From NCBI GenBank assembly GCA_964552655.1, contig CAZKHG010000009.1:1-64000 (forward strand): a stretch of DNA of 64,000 nt. The letters are read 5' to 3'. The notes below the pieces were generated by a model, which worked only from the letters and a program-made list of their open reading frames with translations, searched no databases and was not told the DNA's origin. The position numbers were made by a program, and so were the translations under genes. The DNA is from CAZKHG01 sp964552655 (lineage in GTDB: Bacteria; Bacteroidota; Bacteroidia; Bacteroidales; Tenuifilaceae). Of the stretch, positions 7,914-16,919 are shown piece after piece; the stretch's first letter is position 1, and the number at the start of each line of letters is the position of its first letter.

Positions 7914-10900
7914 ATGAAAAAGTTCCAGCAAATCAACAACATAACAGGATGGATCGTCTTGTTAGTATCAGCAATTGTATATCTGAGCACAATTGAACCA
8001 ACAGCCAGTTTCTGGGATTGTGGTGAGTTTATCGCATCTTCCTTTAAGCTTGAAGTGGGTCATCCCCCGGGAGCTCCTTTTTTCATGCTGATTTCCAGAT
8101 TTTTTACCCTGTTTGCTACTGATTTAACCACTGTGGCCAAAATGGTTAACATCATGTCGGCGCTGGCAAGTGCATTTACTATTTTATTTCTTTTCTGGTC
8201 AATTACCCATCTTGCCCGCAAGCTTATAGCTAGAAATGAAATCCCATCTATCGTACAAACCTTTTCTATTATTGGTAGTGGCTTAGTAGGTGCATTGGCA
8301 TATACCTTTTCCGACACATTTTGGTTCTCTGCGGTCGAAGGCGAAGTTTACGCCCTTTCCTCCTTTTTCACCGCCATTGTATTTTGGGCCATTCTGAAAT
8401 GGGAAAACGAAGCTGATGAACCTTTTGCCAACCGTTGGATTGTATTTATTGCTTATATGATGGGGCTATCAATCGGTGTACACCTATTGAATCTGCTGGC
8501 AATACCTGCGATAGTTTTCATCTATTACTTCAAAAAATACCCAACCACAAAAGCTGGTGTTTTGGCTGCTGCAATTACCTCTGTGGCAATTCTGGGCGGT
8601 ATCATGTATGTCATAATCCCGGGTACTTTTAAGGTTGCATCATGGTTTGATCTGCTTTTTGTTAATGGGTTTGGGTTGCCTTTCAACAGCGGTCTGATAT
8701 TCTATACAATGGTCCTGGTTGCATTATTCACCTGGGGTATTTTGTACACACTTAAAAACAATAAAGTTGTTGCAAATACGATTATTCTGAGCGTTGCTGT
8801 TATTCTTATCGGATACTCATCGTATGCATTAATAATAATCCGATCAAATGCCAACACACCGCTTAACGAAAACAACCCATCCAACGTATTCTCATTGCTT
8901 AGCTATCTCAACAGGGAGCAGTATGGCGACAGACCGCTTCTTTATGGGCAGTATTTCAATGCGCCTGCAATTAAAAGCACTGATAAAGAGACCTATATCG
9001 CCAAAAACGGCAGGTATGTTAAATCTTACCTGAAAACAGAATATGAATTTGATAGCCGGTTTGAAACCATTTTTCCAAGGATGTACAGCCCGGCGAAAGA
9101 TCATACTGAAGAGTATAAAAAATGGGCAGAAATTAAAGGCGTCCCAATTATGGTTCAAACACAAAACGACAAACCCGAAAAACGGTATGTTCCCACTTTT
9201 GGGGAGAATCTTCGGTTCTTCTTCAGCTATCAGGTTGGATTTATGTATATGCGTTATTTCATGTGGAACTTTGTGGGCAGACAAGACGACGTACAGAGCC
9301 ATGGCGGATTATTGAATGGCAATTGGATTAGCGGTATCAAACCCATAGACGCAATGCACCTTGGAAACCAGGATCTGCTTACCGATGAAATGAAAAATCA
9401 CCCCGCCAGGAACACGTATTACTTTTTACCGCTGATTCTTGGAATAATTGGAATTATCTATCAATATCTAAAGGATAAAAGAAACTTTGTTGTAGTAACA
9501 TTTCTCTTTATTTTAACTGGGCTGGCTATTGTTGTTTACTTAAATCAATACCCCTTACAACCCAGGGAACGTGATTATGCCTATGCCGGATCCTTCTACG
9601 CTTTTGCTATATGGATTGGTTTAGGGGTTCTGGGTCTGGCTGATCTCCTTAACAGAATTTTAAAACCTGCCCATAGTGGCCTGGTGGCGTCGGTTGCCTG
9701 TTTGGGTGTTCCAATTATTATGGGAGTTCAAAACTGGGATGATCATGATCGTTCGGGAAGATATACCGCCCGCGATTTTGCATACAACTACCTGAATTCC
9801 TGTGAACCAAACGCTATCCTATTCACCAATGGCGATAACGATACATTTCCTTTATGGTACGCCCAGGAAGTTGAAGGGATTCGCACAGATGTTCGTGTTG
9901 TTAACCTCAGCCTGCTAGGAACCGACTGGTATATCGATCAGATGAAACGTAGAAGCTATGAATCCGATCCTGTTCCAATCAGCATGACCAATGATAAATA
10001 TGTACAAGGCAAGCGTGATATTGTTTATATTGTTGACCGTTTTGAAGGGAAAGCCATTGAACTCAAGCAGGTTATTGATTTTATTGCAAGTGATGACCCG
10101 GACACCAAGCTTCGGATTCCCGATGAAGGCCCGGTCGCGTATAGCCCCACTAAAAACTTCCGGTTAACTGTGGACAAAAAAAATATTCTCACAACCGGAA
10201 CGATAAAGCCCCAGGATTCGGCTCAAATTGTTCCTGCTTTGGAGTGGTCAATCCGTAAAAGCTACATTCAGAAGAATGATCTCGCCATGCTCGATATTAT
10301 AGCCACAAATAATTGGAAGCGGCCCGTATATCTGGTTTCCCCTTATGGTGATTCCGATATTGGGCTGGGCGATTATCTACAACTTGATGGGTTCGTTTAC
10401 CGGTTGGTCCCAATTAAAACAAAGTCTCCTGATTTTCTCTCGAATGGCCGGATTGACGTTGATAAACTATATGATCTTTATATTAACAAATTCCATTGGG
10501 GAAGAATGAACGAACCTGATGTGAATATCGATCATAACAATCAAAGAACAGCAACAGTACTTCGGCTTAGAAATAATTTCAACCGGCTTGCCACTGAGCT
10601 CATCAACCAAAACAAAAAGGATTCAGCACTTATAGTGCTCAATAAGATTGTTGACCTTATGCCTCCAACAAAATATCCATACGATTTCTTTATGGTTGGT
10701 ATTATTGAATCCTACTATAAGATCAATCAAACAGAAAAGGCTAACGAAATTGCAAAAAATTATGCTGAGGTTTCATACCAAAACCTCAGGTATTTATTTA
10801 GCCTGGAAAAACGATTTAAGGAGGTTGTGGATTACGAAAAACAAATAAACCTGCAAATTCTGCAGGAGTTATCGTCATTGACCGAAAAATATGGCCAGGA

Positions 10901-10976
10901 TGAGCTAAGAAAAGAAATTGAAAGCTACTCTAATGATTTTTTGGGAAGATATTATCAGGAATCGCCTGGAAAATAG
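7914..10976 (+). CDS. DUF2723 integral membrane protein (GT-C type, putative protein O-mannosyltransferase-like)
   Basis: A protein of about 1020 residues. The N-terminal half has many membrane helices and carries the family motif FWDCGEFIASSF followed by GHPPGAPFF, with the acidic residues expected of a GT-C glycosyltransferase. A large soluble C-terminal part follows (NAILFTNGDNDTFPLWYAQE). Relatives are near-universal in Bacteroidota and have been linked to lipid-sugar dependent glycosylation, but acceptor and donor here are unknown. The frame could start at a TTG (7899); ATG 7914 was chosen because TTACTTTG at 7894-7901 resembles a -7 box and would overlap the TTG. A clear terminator follows. 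Confidence 0.85.
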   Translation: MKKFQQINNITGWIVLLVSAIVYLSTIEPTASFWDCGEFIASSFKLEVGHPPGAPFFMLISRFFTLFATDLTTVAKMVNIMSALASAFTILFLFWSITHLARKLIARNEIPSIVQTFSIIGSGLVGALAYTFSDTFWFSAVEGEVYALSSFFTAIVFWAILKWENEADEPFANRWIVFIAYMMGLSIGVHLLNLLAIPAIVFIYYFKKYPTTKAGVLAAAITSVAILGGIMYVIIPGTFKVASWFDLLFVNGFGLPFNSGLIFYTMVLVALFTWGILYTLKNNKVVANTIILSVAVILIGYSSYALIIIRSNANTPLNENNPSNVFSLLSYLNREQYGDRPLLYGQYFNAPAIKSTDKETYIAKNGRYVKSYLKTEYEFDSRFETIFPRMYSPAKDHTEEYKKWAEIKGVPIMVQTQNDKPEKRYVPTFGENLRFFFSYQVGFMYMRYFMWNFVGRQDDVQSHGGLLNGNWISGIKPIDAMHLGNQDLLTDEMKNHPARNTYYFLPLILGIIGIIYQYLKDKRNFVVVTFLFILTGLAIVVYLNQYPLQPRERDYAYAGSFYAFAIWIGLGVLGLADLLNRILKPAHSGLVASVACLGVPIIMGVQNWDDHDRSGRYTARDFAYNYLNSCEPNAILFTNGDNDTFPLWYAQEVEGIRTDVRVVNLSLLGTDWYIDQMKRRSYESDPVPISMTNDKYVQGKRDIVYIVDRFEGKAIELKQVIDFIASDDPDTKLRIPDEGPVAYSPTKNFRLTVDKKNILTTGTIKPQDSAQIVPALEWSIRKSYIQKNDLAMLDIIATNNWKRPVYLVSPYGDSDIGLGDYLQLDGFVYRLVPIKTKSPDFLSNGRIDVDKLYDLYINKFHWGRMNEPDVNIDHNNQRTATVLRLRNNFNRLATELINQNKKDSALIVLNKIVDLMPPTKYPYDFFMVGIIESYYKINQTEKANEIAKNYAEVSYQNLRYLFSLEKRFKEVVDYEKQINLQILQELSSLTEKYGQDELRKEIESYSNDFLGRYYQESPGK

Positions 10977-11000
10977 CTTAAACATGTTGTTCATCAATAT

Positions 11001-11030
11001 AAATTCCGGAATTTCATCCGGAATTTTTTT
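11001..11030 (+). terminator. Rho-independent terminator after the DUF2723 gene
   Basis: AAATTCCGGA (11001-11010) pairs perfectly with TCCGGAATTT (11017-11026) around a six-base loop, ending in a run of seven T. It separates the DUF2723 gene from the atpD promoter. Confidence 0.85.
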
Positions 11031-11141
11031 ATCAAATCATATTCAATTTTATCTGTTTTATATGCTTCTTAAGGCCTCCTTGTTTTTTACAAAATATTTT
11101 CTTTTATTTTGATTTATAGACGTTTTTTTACATTTTAGTTT

Positions 11142-11149
11142 TATTTTTG
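11142..11149 (+). promoter_or_regulatory. -7 box TATTTTTG for atpD-atpC
   Basis: An exact TAnnTTTG match 25 bases before the atpD start codon. No well-placed -33 TTG is seen; the region between is T-rich. Confidence 0.55.
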
Positions 11150-11174
11150 TATCTACCTTTTAAAAAAAATCATC

Positions 11175-12686
11175 ATGGCTGAACTATACGGAGAAATTGT
11201 ACAGGTAATCGGACCAGTGGTTGACATATCCTTTAGCGGATCAAGTGTTGATTTTCCCAACATACACGATGCCCTTGAAATAACCCGGGAGGATGGTTCA
11301 ATCCTTGTGGTAGAATGCGAACAGCATATAGGCGAAAACACCATCAGAACCATTGCAATGGATTCAACTGATGGGCTACAAAGAGGCACAAAAGCAAGGG
11401 TTACCGGGAAACCAATATCTATGCCTGTTGGTGATCATATAAAAGGCCGTCTGATGAACGTAATTGGAGAAGGTGTTGATGGTCTTGGAAAACTAACCCG
11501 CGAAAGAGTTTATCCCATTCATAATAATCCCCCAAAATATGAAAATCTGAGCACCGAAAAAGAGGTTCTTTTTACCGGGATAAAGGTTATAGACCTGCTT
11601 GAGCCCTATTCAAAAGGAGGAAAGATTGGGCTTTTTGGCGGTGCTGGTGTTGGGAAAACCGTTATTATACAGGAACTTATAAATAACATTGCTAAGCAGT
11701 ATAAGGGTTTTTCCGTATTTGCCGGTGTTGGTGAGCGTACCCGTGAGGGGAATGATCTGCTTCGTGAAATGATAGAAGCCGGGCTGGTAAGCTATGGCGA
11801 AGAATTCAAAAAAAGCATGGAGAAAGGTGGGTGGGATTTATCTAAAGTTGATCCTAAAGAACTCGAAAAATCATTGCTTACAATGGTTTTTGGACAGATG
11901 AACGAACCACCCGGAGCAAGAGCTAGAGTTGCCTTATCGGGTCTGACAATGGCAGAATATTTTCGCGATGGAGGCGAAGAGGGTAAAGGAAGCGATATCC
12001 TGTTTTTTATAGATAATATATTCCGATTCACACAAGCCGGTTCTGAGGTATCTGCCCTTTTAGGACGTATGCCATCAGCGGTTGGTTATCAACCAACCTT
12101 ATCAACAGAAATGGGGATGATGCAAGAACGTATCACATCTACAAACAAAGGATCAATTACTTCCGTTCAGGCTATCTACGTACCTGCTGATGACTTAACT
12201 GACCCAGCCCCAGCCACAACCTTTTCACACCTTGATGCCACTACAGTTCTAAGTCGAAAGATTTCTGAACTCGGTATTTATCCTGCAGTTGACCCGTTAG
12301 ATTCGACTTCACGTATTCTTGATCCTGAAATTATTGGAGAGGAACATTATAATACAGCCCAACGGGTTAAATATATTTTGCAGAGATATAAGGAGCTCCA
12401 GGATATTATTGCCATTCTGGGGATGGATGAACTTTCCGAGGAGGATAAACTTGTGGTACACCGTGCGCGCAGGGTGCAAAGATTCCTTTCCCAACCGTTC
12501 CATGTTGCCGAAGCATTCACTGGTATTCCTGGTGTAATTGTGAACATCAAGGATACAATAAAAGGGTTTAACATGATCATCAACGGAGAGGTTGATAAAT
12601 ATCCCGAGGCAGCATTCAACCTGGTGGGCACTATTGAACAAGCCATCGAAAAAGGAGAAAAACTGATGGCTGATGCAAATGCTTAA
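11175..12686 (+). CDS. atpD: F1Fo ATP synthase subunit beta
   Basis: The catalytic subunit of F1, on the cytoplasmic face of the membrane. The P-loop GGAGVGKT, the GERTREGNDL stretch, the FFIDNIFRFTQAG Walker B region and ALLGRMPSAVGYQPTL are all present. At 503 residues it is longer than E. coli AtpD. The difference is mainly an insert of about 27 residues after the GERTREGNDL region (EEFKKSMEKGGWDLSK, then up to the GQMNEPPG motif), which is typical of Bacteroidota. atpC follows after 12 bases. The other synthase genes in the window lie about 48 kb away on the opposite strand, so the operon is split. Confidence 0.99.
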   Translation: MAELYGEIVQVIGPVVDISFSGSSVDFPNIHDALEITREDGSILVVECEQHIGENTIRTIAMDSTDGLQRGTKARVTGKPISMPVGDHIKGRLMNVIGEGVDGLGKLTRERVYPIHNNPPKYENLSTEKEVLFTGIKVIDLLEPYSKGGKIGLFGGAGVGKTVIIQELINNIAKQYKGFSVFAGVGERTREGNDLLREMIEAGLVSYGEEFKKSMEKGGWDLSKVDPKELEKSLLTMVFGQMNEPPGARARVALSGLTMAEYFRDGGEEGKGSDILFFIDNIFRFTQAGSEVSALLGRMPSAVGYQPTLSTEMGMMQERITSTNKGSITSVQAIYVPADDLTDPAPATTFSHLDATTVLSRKISELGIYPAVDPLDSTSRILDPEIIGEEHYNTAQRVKYILQRYKELQDIIAILGMDELSEEDKLVVHRARRVQRFLSQPFHVAEAFTGIPGVIVNIKDTIKGFNMIINGEVDKYPEAAFNLVGTIEQAIEKGEKLMADANA

Positions 12687-12698
12687 TTCCAACCTGCT

Positions 12699-12956
12699 AT
12701 GTTGCTTGAAATAATTACACCAAAAAACACAATATATAAAGGCGAAGTTAATCTTGTCAGGGTACCTGGCAGCAACGGATCGTTTGCCATGATGAAAAAT
12801 CATGCCCCAATAATTTCTTCCCTCGAAACAGGCTTAGTGCATATTGTTGAGACAGATAAGAATATAGTTGAGTTTGAACTTGAACGATCGGGCGGAACCG
12901 TTGAGTTCAAAAAAAACCGGATTATTATACTTTCAGAATCTGTCAAGAAATTATAG
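12699..12956 (+). CDS. atpC: F1Fo ATP synthase subunit epsilon, short form
   Basis: An 85-residue protein corresponding only to the N-terminal beta-sandwich of epsilon (MLLEIITPKNTIYKGEV, FAMMKNHAPIISSLETG). The C-terminal helical hairpin, which inhibits ATP hydrolysis in E. coli (about 139 residues), is absent. Short epsilon subunits are common in Bacteroidota. It is cotranscribed with atpD, and a secreted hydrolase gene follows after 27 bases. Confidence 0.96.
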   Translation: MLLEIITPKNTIYKGEVNLVRVPGSNGSFAMMKNHAPIISSLETGLVHIVETDKNIVEFELERSGGTVEFKKNRIIILSESVKKL

Positions 12957-12983
12957 CGTTGGGTTTAATTCAACTCTAATAGT

Positions 12984-13715
12984 ATGAAAATATATTTACC
13001 AATGCTTGTAATGCTTTTTACAAGCATTTTTAATCCCACAATGGCACAACAAACGATTACTTTTTTAGCAAAAGACGGCCTCCCTGTTACCGGTGATTTA
13101 TACATATCTTCAACCCAAAATCCTTATATACTGCTCTGTCATCAGGCTGGTTATAGCCGCGGCGAATATCGGGAAATTGCCCCAAAACTTGTAAACCTGG
13201 GTTATAATTGCCTGGCCATTGATCAACGTTCCGGGAATGAGGTTAATTTTGTTAAAAACGAAACCGCCCAAAGAGCCAGAGAAAAAAAACTTCCAGCAGA
13301 ATACATTAATGCTCTCCAGGATATTCTTGCTGCTATCGAGTTGATAAAAACCAGGTCTGATAAACCAATTATTCTATGGGGTAGTTCATACTCTGCATCA
13401 TTGGCTCTTACAATTGCCCCAAAAGAACTTAAAGTAGGCGCTTTGATTGTTTTTTCTCCGGGAGAATATTTTTCAGAGGCAAATTTTGTAGGATCGTACA
13501 TTGGTAAAATTTCAGTACCTGTATTGGCCTTATCATCCAAAAGTGAGTATCCTGAAATGGAAAAACTGCTAACACCACTCTCAAAAAATCTTAAAACGCT
13601 ATTTAAACCTTCAGATGAGGGGAGGCATGGATCAAAAGCCCTTTGGGAAGACAATCGTTCAAATAAAGAATACTGGATGGCGGTAACCATGTTTTTCAGT
13701 AAATTGAAAAAGTAA
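12984..13715 (+). CDS. Secreted alpha/beta hydrolase
   Basis: A 243-residue protein with a signal peptide ending near NPTMAQQ and an alpha/beta-hydrolase fold: the early strand ILLCHQAGYSRGEY (oxyanion region), the nucleophile elbow GSSYSA (serine, near residue 133) and a late histidine in DEGRHGS. An acidic member is plausible in the region of SKSEYPEME. The substrate is unknown; dienelactone-hydrolase or carboxylesterase-like activity is possible. It is probably read through from atpDC. A hairpin that could stop transcription from both sides follows. Confidence 0.82.
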   Translation: MKIYLPMLVMLFTSIFNPTMAQQTITFLAKDGLPVTGDLYISSTQNPYILLCHQAGYSRGEYREIAPKLVNLGYNCLAIDQRSGNEVNFVKNETAQRAREKKLPAEYINALQDILAAIELIKTRSDKPIILWGSSYSASLALTIAPKELKVGALIVFSPGEYFSEANFVGSYIGKISVPVLALSSKSEYPEMEKLLTPLSKNLKTLFKPSDEGRHGSKALWEDNRSNKEYWMAVTMFFSKLKK

Positions 13716-13754
13716 TCCGGTATTACACCAATTTTACAGATGTTATTCAAAAGA

Positions 13755-13779
13755 AAAGCCACCTTTTCGAGATGGCTTT
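13755..13779. terminator. Hairpin between convergent genes, likely bidirectional terminator
   Basis: AAAGCCA (13755-13761) pairs with TGGCTTT (13773-13779) around an 11-base loop. On the minus strand the stem is followed by a T-rich TTTTCTTTTG, fitting termination after queA. On the plus strand it lies downstream of the hydrolase gene. Confidence 0.6.
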
Positions 13780-13801
13780 AAAAATATCAAGTATTTGTGG
13801 G

Positions 13802-14851
13802 TTAAAGTATTAACATTGCATCCCCGTAGGTTCCAAACCGGTACTTTTCCTTGATGGCAACTTTATATGCCTCAAAAATAAAATCATATCCGGCAAAAGC
13901 AGAAACCATCATCAAAAGGGTTGATAATGGTAAATGAAAATTTGTTATCATAGTTGTGGGAACGCTAAAATCATAGGGGGGGAAAATGAACTTATTGGTC
14001 CATCCGGAAAACGGCTTAAGGTAACCATCCGTTGATACCGAACTTTCCAGGGTTCTTAATACAGTTGTACCCACAGCGCAAATGTTCCTTTTTTCCTGCT
14101 TGGCAGCATTTACAATGTTCACAGCATCCATTGGGATATTGATCTGCTCTGAATCCATTTTGTGCTTGGTAAGGTCTTCAACATCAACGGTACGAAAATT
14201 TCCCAAACCAACATGCAGGGTAATTTCTGCAAATTTGATTCCCTTAATTTCCAGACGTTTCAATAATTCCCGACTGAAATGAAGCCCGGCGGTGGGCGCT
14301 GCCACTGCTCCTTCGTGCTTGGCATAAATTGTCTGATAACGATCCCGATCTTCGGGAACTACATCGCGACGAATGAATTTTGGCAAAGGCGTTTCTCCAA
14401 GTTTGTACAAGGTATCCTTAAATTCGTCGTATGAGCCATCAAAGAGAAACCGCAAGGTTCTTCCACGACTTGTGGTGTTGTCAATTACCTCGGCAACGAG
14501 CATGTCGTCCTCCCCAAAATAGAGCTTATTGCCAATTCGGATTTTCCTGGCAGGGTCCACCAGAACATCCCAAAGACGTTGCTCTTTATTTAATTCCCTA
14601 AGCAAAAAAACTTCGATTTCGGCTCCGGTTTTTTCCTTGTTGCCATAAAGCCTGGCAGGGAATACTTTGGTGTTGTTAAAAACAAAAACATCCCCCTCGA
14701 TAAAATATTTAATTACATCCTTAAAGATTTTGTGTTCAATCTTTTTGGTTTTCCGGTTTAAAACCATTAAACGGGATTCATCTCGATTCTCTGCTGGGAA
14801 TTTGGCAATCAGATCTGGAGGTAGAGCATACTTATACTGTGATAGTTTCAT
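13802..14851 (-). CDS. queA: S-adenosylmethionine:tRNA ribosyltransferase-isomerase
   Basis: QueA transfers and isomerises the ribosyl group of SAM onto preQ1 in tRNA, giving epoxyqueuosine. The 349-residue product has typical family blocks: NNTKVFPARLYG, GAVAAPTAGLHF, TLHVGLGNFRTV and TTMITNFHLP. The ATG at 14851 gives the usual MKLSQYKYALP beginning; an in-frame start nine codons upstream was rejected. A -7 box lies about 110 bases upstream. It is downstream of, and on the same strand as, ftsX-DUF3098-uppP-truB, a gene order I recall from many Bacteroidota. Confidence 0.97.
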   Translation of the reverse strand: MKLSQYKYALPPDLIAKFPAENRDESRLMVLNRKTKKIEHKIFKDVIKYFIEGDVFVFNNTKVFPARLYGNKEKTGAEIEVFLLRELNKEQRLWDVLVDPARKIRIGNKLYFGEDDMLVAEVIDNTTSRGRTLRFLFDGSYDEFKDTLYKLGETPLPKFIRRDVVPEDRDRYQTIYAKHEGAVAAPTAGLHFSRELLKRLEIKGIKFAEITLHVGLGNFRTVDVEDLTKHKMDSEQINIPMDAVNIVNAAKQEKRNICAVGTTVLRTLESSVSTDGYLKPFSGWTNKFIFPPYDFSVPTTMITNFHLPLSTLLMMVSAFAGYDFIFEAYKVAIKEKYRFGTYGDAMLIL

Positions 14852-14890
14852 TTTATAGTGAGATAAATTTATTAACACATAATATACACG

Positions 14891-14906
14891 CCTTGAAAAC
14901 TCAAGG
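14891..14906. other. Small hairpin in the queA leader
   Basis: CCTTGA (14891-14896) and TCAAGG (14901-14906) form a six-pair stem with an AAAC loop in the leader between the -7 box at 14961-14968 and the queA start. No preQ1 riboswitch consensus was recognised around it, and its role is unknown. Confidence 0.35.
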
Positions 14907-14960
14907 TTTCTAATTGATTATTTATTTGGGATTACTGATCTTAAACAAATTTATGAGTTG

Positions 14961-14968
14961 CAAATATA
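14961..14968 (-). promoter_or_regulatory. -7 box TATATTTG for queA
   Basis: The minus strand reads TATATTTG, an exact TAnnTTTG match, in the gap between truB and queA. It would give queA its own promoter with a leader of about 100 bases in addition to read-through from truB. Confidence 0.45.
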
Positions 14969-15010
14969 GCTCAAACTTGACCGAACTGTGCCCCTTATAC
15001 GTGACATTTT

Positions 15011-15745
15011 TCAGCTAGTTGCATCGTTTGTAAGAAATTTCTCAAATTGATCAAGGGTAATTGCTTCTTCAATCCTAAAACCACCACTGCCTACACGGAT
15101 TAAATCTGCCAGATATGCACCTGATTTTAAAACCAAGCCAATATCTCTGGCCAAAGCCCTAACATATGTTCCTTTGCTACACTTTATTCGAACCATTAAA
15201 GTTGGTGGTTCAAATTTTAGCAGTTCCATTTCGTAAATTGATATCGGAACGGGTTTTAGCTCAATATCCGATCCTTTACGGGCATATTTATACGCTCGTT
15301 TACCATCAATAAATTTTGCAGAATACAAGGGGGGTGTTTGGAGCTGATCGCCAATGAAACCTGATAATGCCTTATTTACATCATCTAAAGCGATATGATC
15401 AATGGGGTATTGTCTGTCCATTTGTGTTTCCATATCAAACGAAGGGGTGGTTTGGCCTAAATGGAATGTGGCGATATACTCCTTTGCTTCGGCTTGGAAT
15501 TTGTCAACCTGTTTGGTTGCTTTACCGGTACAAATAACTAAAAGTCCTGTTGCCAGCGGGTCTAAGGTACCGGCATGACCAACCTTAATTTTTTTTATCC
15601 CTTTGGATTTTCTGATCAGGCTGCGAACCTTGCTTACTACATTAAAAGACGTCCATCCATAGGGCTTGTTAATAAGAAGCACAATTCCCTCCTGGAAATT
15701 GGTTAAGGAATTTATTTCCAACTTGATCAAATTATAATGAAGCAA
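15011..15745 (-). CDS. truB: tRNA pseudouridine-55 synthase
   Basis: TruB makes pseudouridine 55 in the T-loop of tRNAs. The catalytic aspartate lies in GHAGTLDPLATG (near residues 57-68), and the N-terminal GIVLLINKPYGWTSF block and the C-terminal GTYVRALARDIG motif are intact. The 244-residue length suits the single-domain bacterial enzyme without a large PUA extension. The assumed start overlaps the end of uppP by 14 bases, indicating a tightly packed operon. Confidence 0.97.
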   Translation of the reverse strand: MLHYNLIKLEINSLTNFQEGIVLLINKPYGWTSFNVVSKVRSLIRKSKGIKKIKVGHAGTLDPLATGLLVICTGKATKQVDKFQAEAKEYIATFHLGQTTPSFDMETQMDRQYPIDHIALDDVNKALSGFIGDQLQTPPLYSAKFIDGKRAYKYARKGSDIELKPVPISIYEMELLKFEPPTLMVRIKCSKGTYVRALARDIGLVLKSGAYLADLIRVGSGGFRIEEAITLDQFEKFLTNDATS

Positions 15746-16520
15746 ATATTGATATAGAACCTACAATTGCACAATAAACAGCAAACCAAATTAATTTGCC
15801 CTTTTTTACAATTGAGATCATCCAGCTGCATGCAAGGTAGCCAGAAATAAATGCGGCCAGAAAACCGGTTAAAACAGGCCAAAAACCGATTCCTTGTTGC
15901 GATGAAAGGTTCCCGCCTATTATTTCCAATAAATTTATCCCAATAACCGGTAATAAAACCATCAGAAAAGAGAATCGGGCAACCTCGGCTTTGTTATTAC
16001 CAAGCATTAGCCCGGTTGCAATAGTTGATCCGGAGCGGCTAAGCCCTGGTAATACAGCAACCGCCTGAGCAATTCCAATAATAATTGAATCAATATAGCC
16101 TATGGGTCGGTTGGTGTTTCTTTTTACATAATAGCTTAGAGCAAGTAAAAGGGCGGTAAGCAACAACATGAATCCTACGAAAATCAAATTTCCCTCAAAA
16201 AGCCCCTCAACTTCATCCTTAAACAAGAACCCTACAAGGCCAACCGGTATCATGGATACAAGAATCTTGAGTATATATTGTGTTTCCTCGTTAAACTTAA
16301 ATTTTATTAATCCGGCCAAAAGATCCATTATATCTTTTCTGAAAACGACCAGCGTGCTTAAAACAGTGGCCCCGTGAACGGCAACTGTAAAAGCAAGACT
16401 TTCTTTTACTTCAACGCCAAGCAGCACCTTGCCTATCTCCAAGTGCCCACTGCTGCTAACTGGGAGAAATTCCGTTAGCCCCTGAACGAGACCTAAAATT
16501 AATGCTTGTAAAATATCCAT
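15732..16520 (-). CDS. uppP: Undecaprenyl-diphosphatase
   Basis: UppP (BacA) dephosphorylates undecaprenyl diphosphate at the cytoplasmic membrane, recycling the carrier lipid for peptidoglycan and O-antigen. The 262-residue polytopic protein contains the two conserved motifs: QGLTEFLPVSSSGH near the N-terminus and LPGLSRSGSTI near residue 160. About eight hydrophobic helices are visible. It lies between DUF3098 and truB in a conserved cluster. Confidence 0.97.
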   Translation of the reverse strand: MDILQALILGLVQGLTEFLPVSSSGHLEIGKVLLGVEVKESLAFTVAVHGATVLSTLVVFRKDIMDLLAGLIKFKFNEETQYILKILVSMIPVGLVGFLFKDEVEGLFEGNLIFVGFMLLLTALLLALSYYVKRNTNRPIGYIDSIIIGIAQAVAVLPGLSRSGSTIATGLMLGNNKAEVARFSFLMVLLPVIGINLLEIIGGNLSSQQGIGFWPVLTGFLAAFISGYLACSWMISIVKKGKLIWFAVYCAIVGSISIFASL

Positions 16521-16574
16521 ATTTATAAGTTCAAGTAATCAGATTTGACTTTTCGACGAAATAATAAAGGGAAT

Positions 16575-16590
16575 CCGGGAAAAAACCCGG
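16575..16590. other. GC hairpin between DUF3098 and uppP
   Basis: CCGGG (16575-16579) and CCCGG (16586-16590) enclose an A6 loop (T6 on the coding strand). It lies within the operon in the 120-base gap upstream of uppP and may be an RNA processing or partial attenuation element. No T-run follows on either strand. Confidence 0.35.
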
Positions 16591-16640
16591 TATTAAAAGT
16601 TAGCAAATACCATTATGCTTTTCGATTAATAAAAAAATAT

Positions 16641-16907
16641 TTATTCTTTGGGTTTCTTCATAATAGCATATATCTCGAAGATAAACCCGAAAAGAACGAT
16701 AATTGGGGCCAAGGTAATTCTTCTAAAGCTGAAAATATCCTTGCTGAAAACATTTGGATCATCGGATCCGCCACCAATCATCAACAAAAAACCAATTACA
16801 ATAATAACAAAACCAATGAGCAAAAGTTTATAGTTTTGCCGAACCAATGCAAATCTACCCTGATTTTCGGTTGGAACTTGTTTCTGTTGTGTTGTTTGTT
16901 TTGCCAT
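16641..16907 (-). CDS. DUF3098 small membrane protein
   Basis: An 88-residue protein with two hydrophobic helices (about residues 27-46 and 65-84), a polar Gln-rich N-terminus and the conserved FLLMIGGGSDDP connection, matching the DUF3098 family. The family is largely restricted to Bacteroidota and is regularly found next to ftsX, which suggests but does not prove a role in cell division or envelope growth. It starts 12 bases after the ftsX stop. Confidence 0.9.
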   Translation of the reverse strand: MAKQTTQQKQVPTENQGRFALVRQNYKLLLIGFVIIVIGFLLMIGGGSDDPNVFSKDIFSFRRITLAPIIVLFGFIFEIYAIMKKPKE

Positions 16908-16919
16908 CTTTTTAATATT

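Noticed and set aside
12309..12803. 164-codon open frame opposite the atpD end and atpC
   Set aside because: It is antisense to two highly conserved genes and has no recognisable domain.
14852..15010. preQ1 riboswitch upstream of queA
   Set aside because: The leader holds a small hairpin but not the preQ1 aptamer consensus or pseudoknot pattern.
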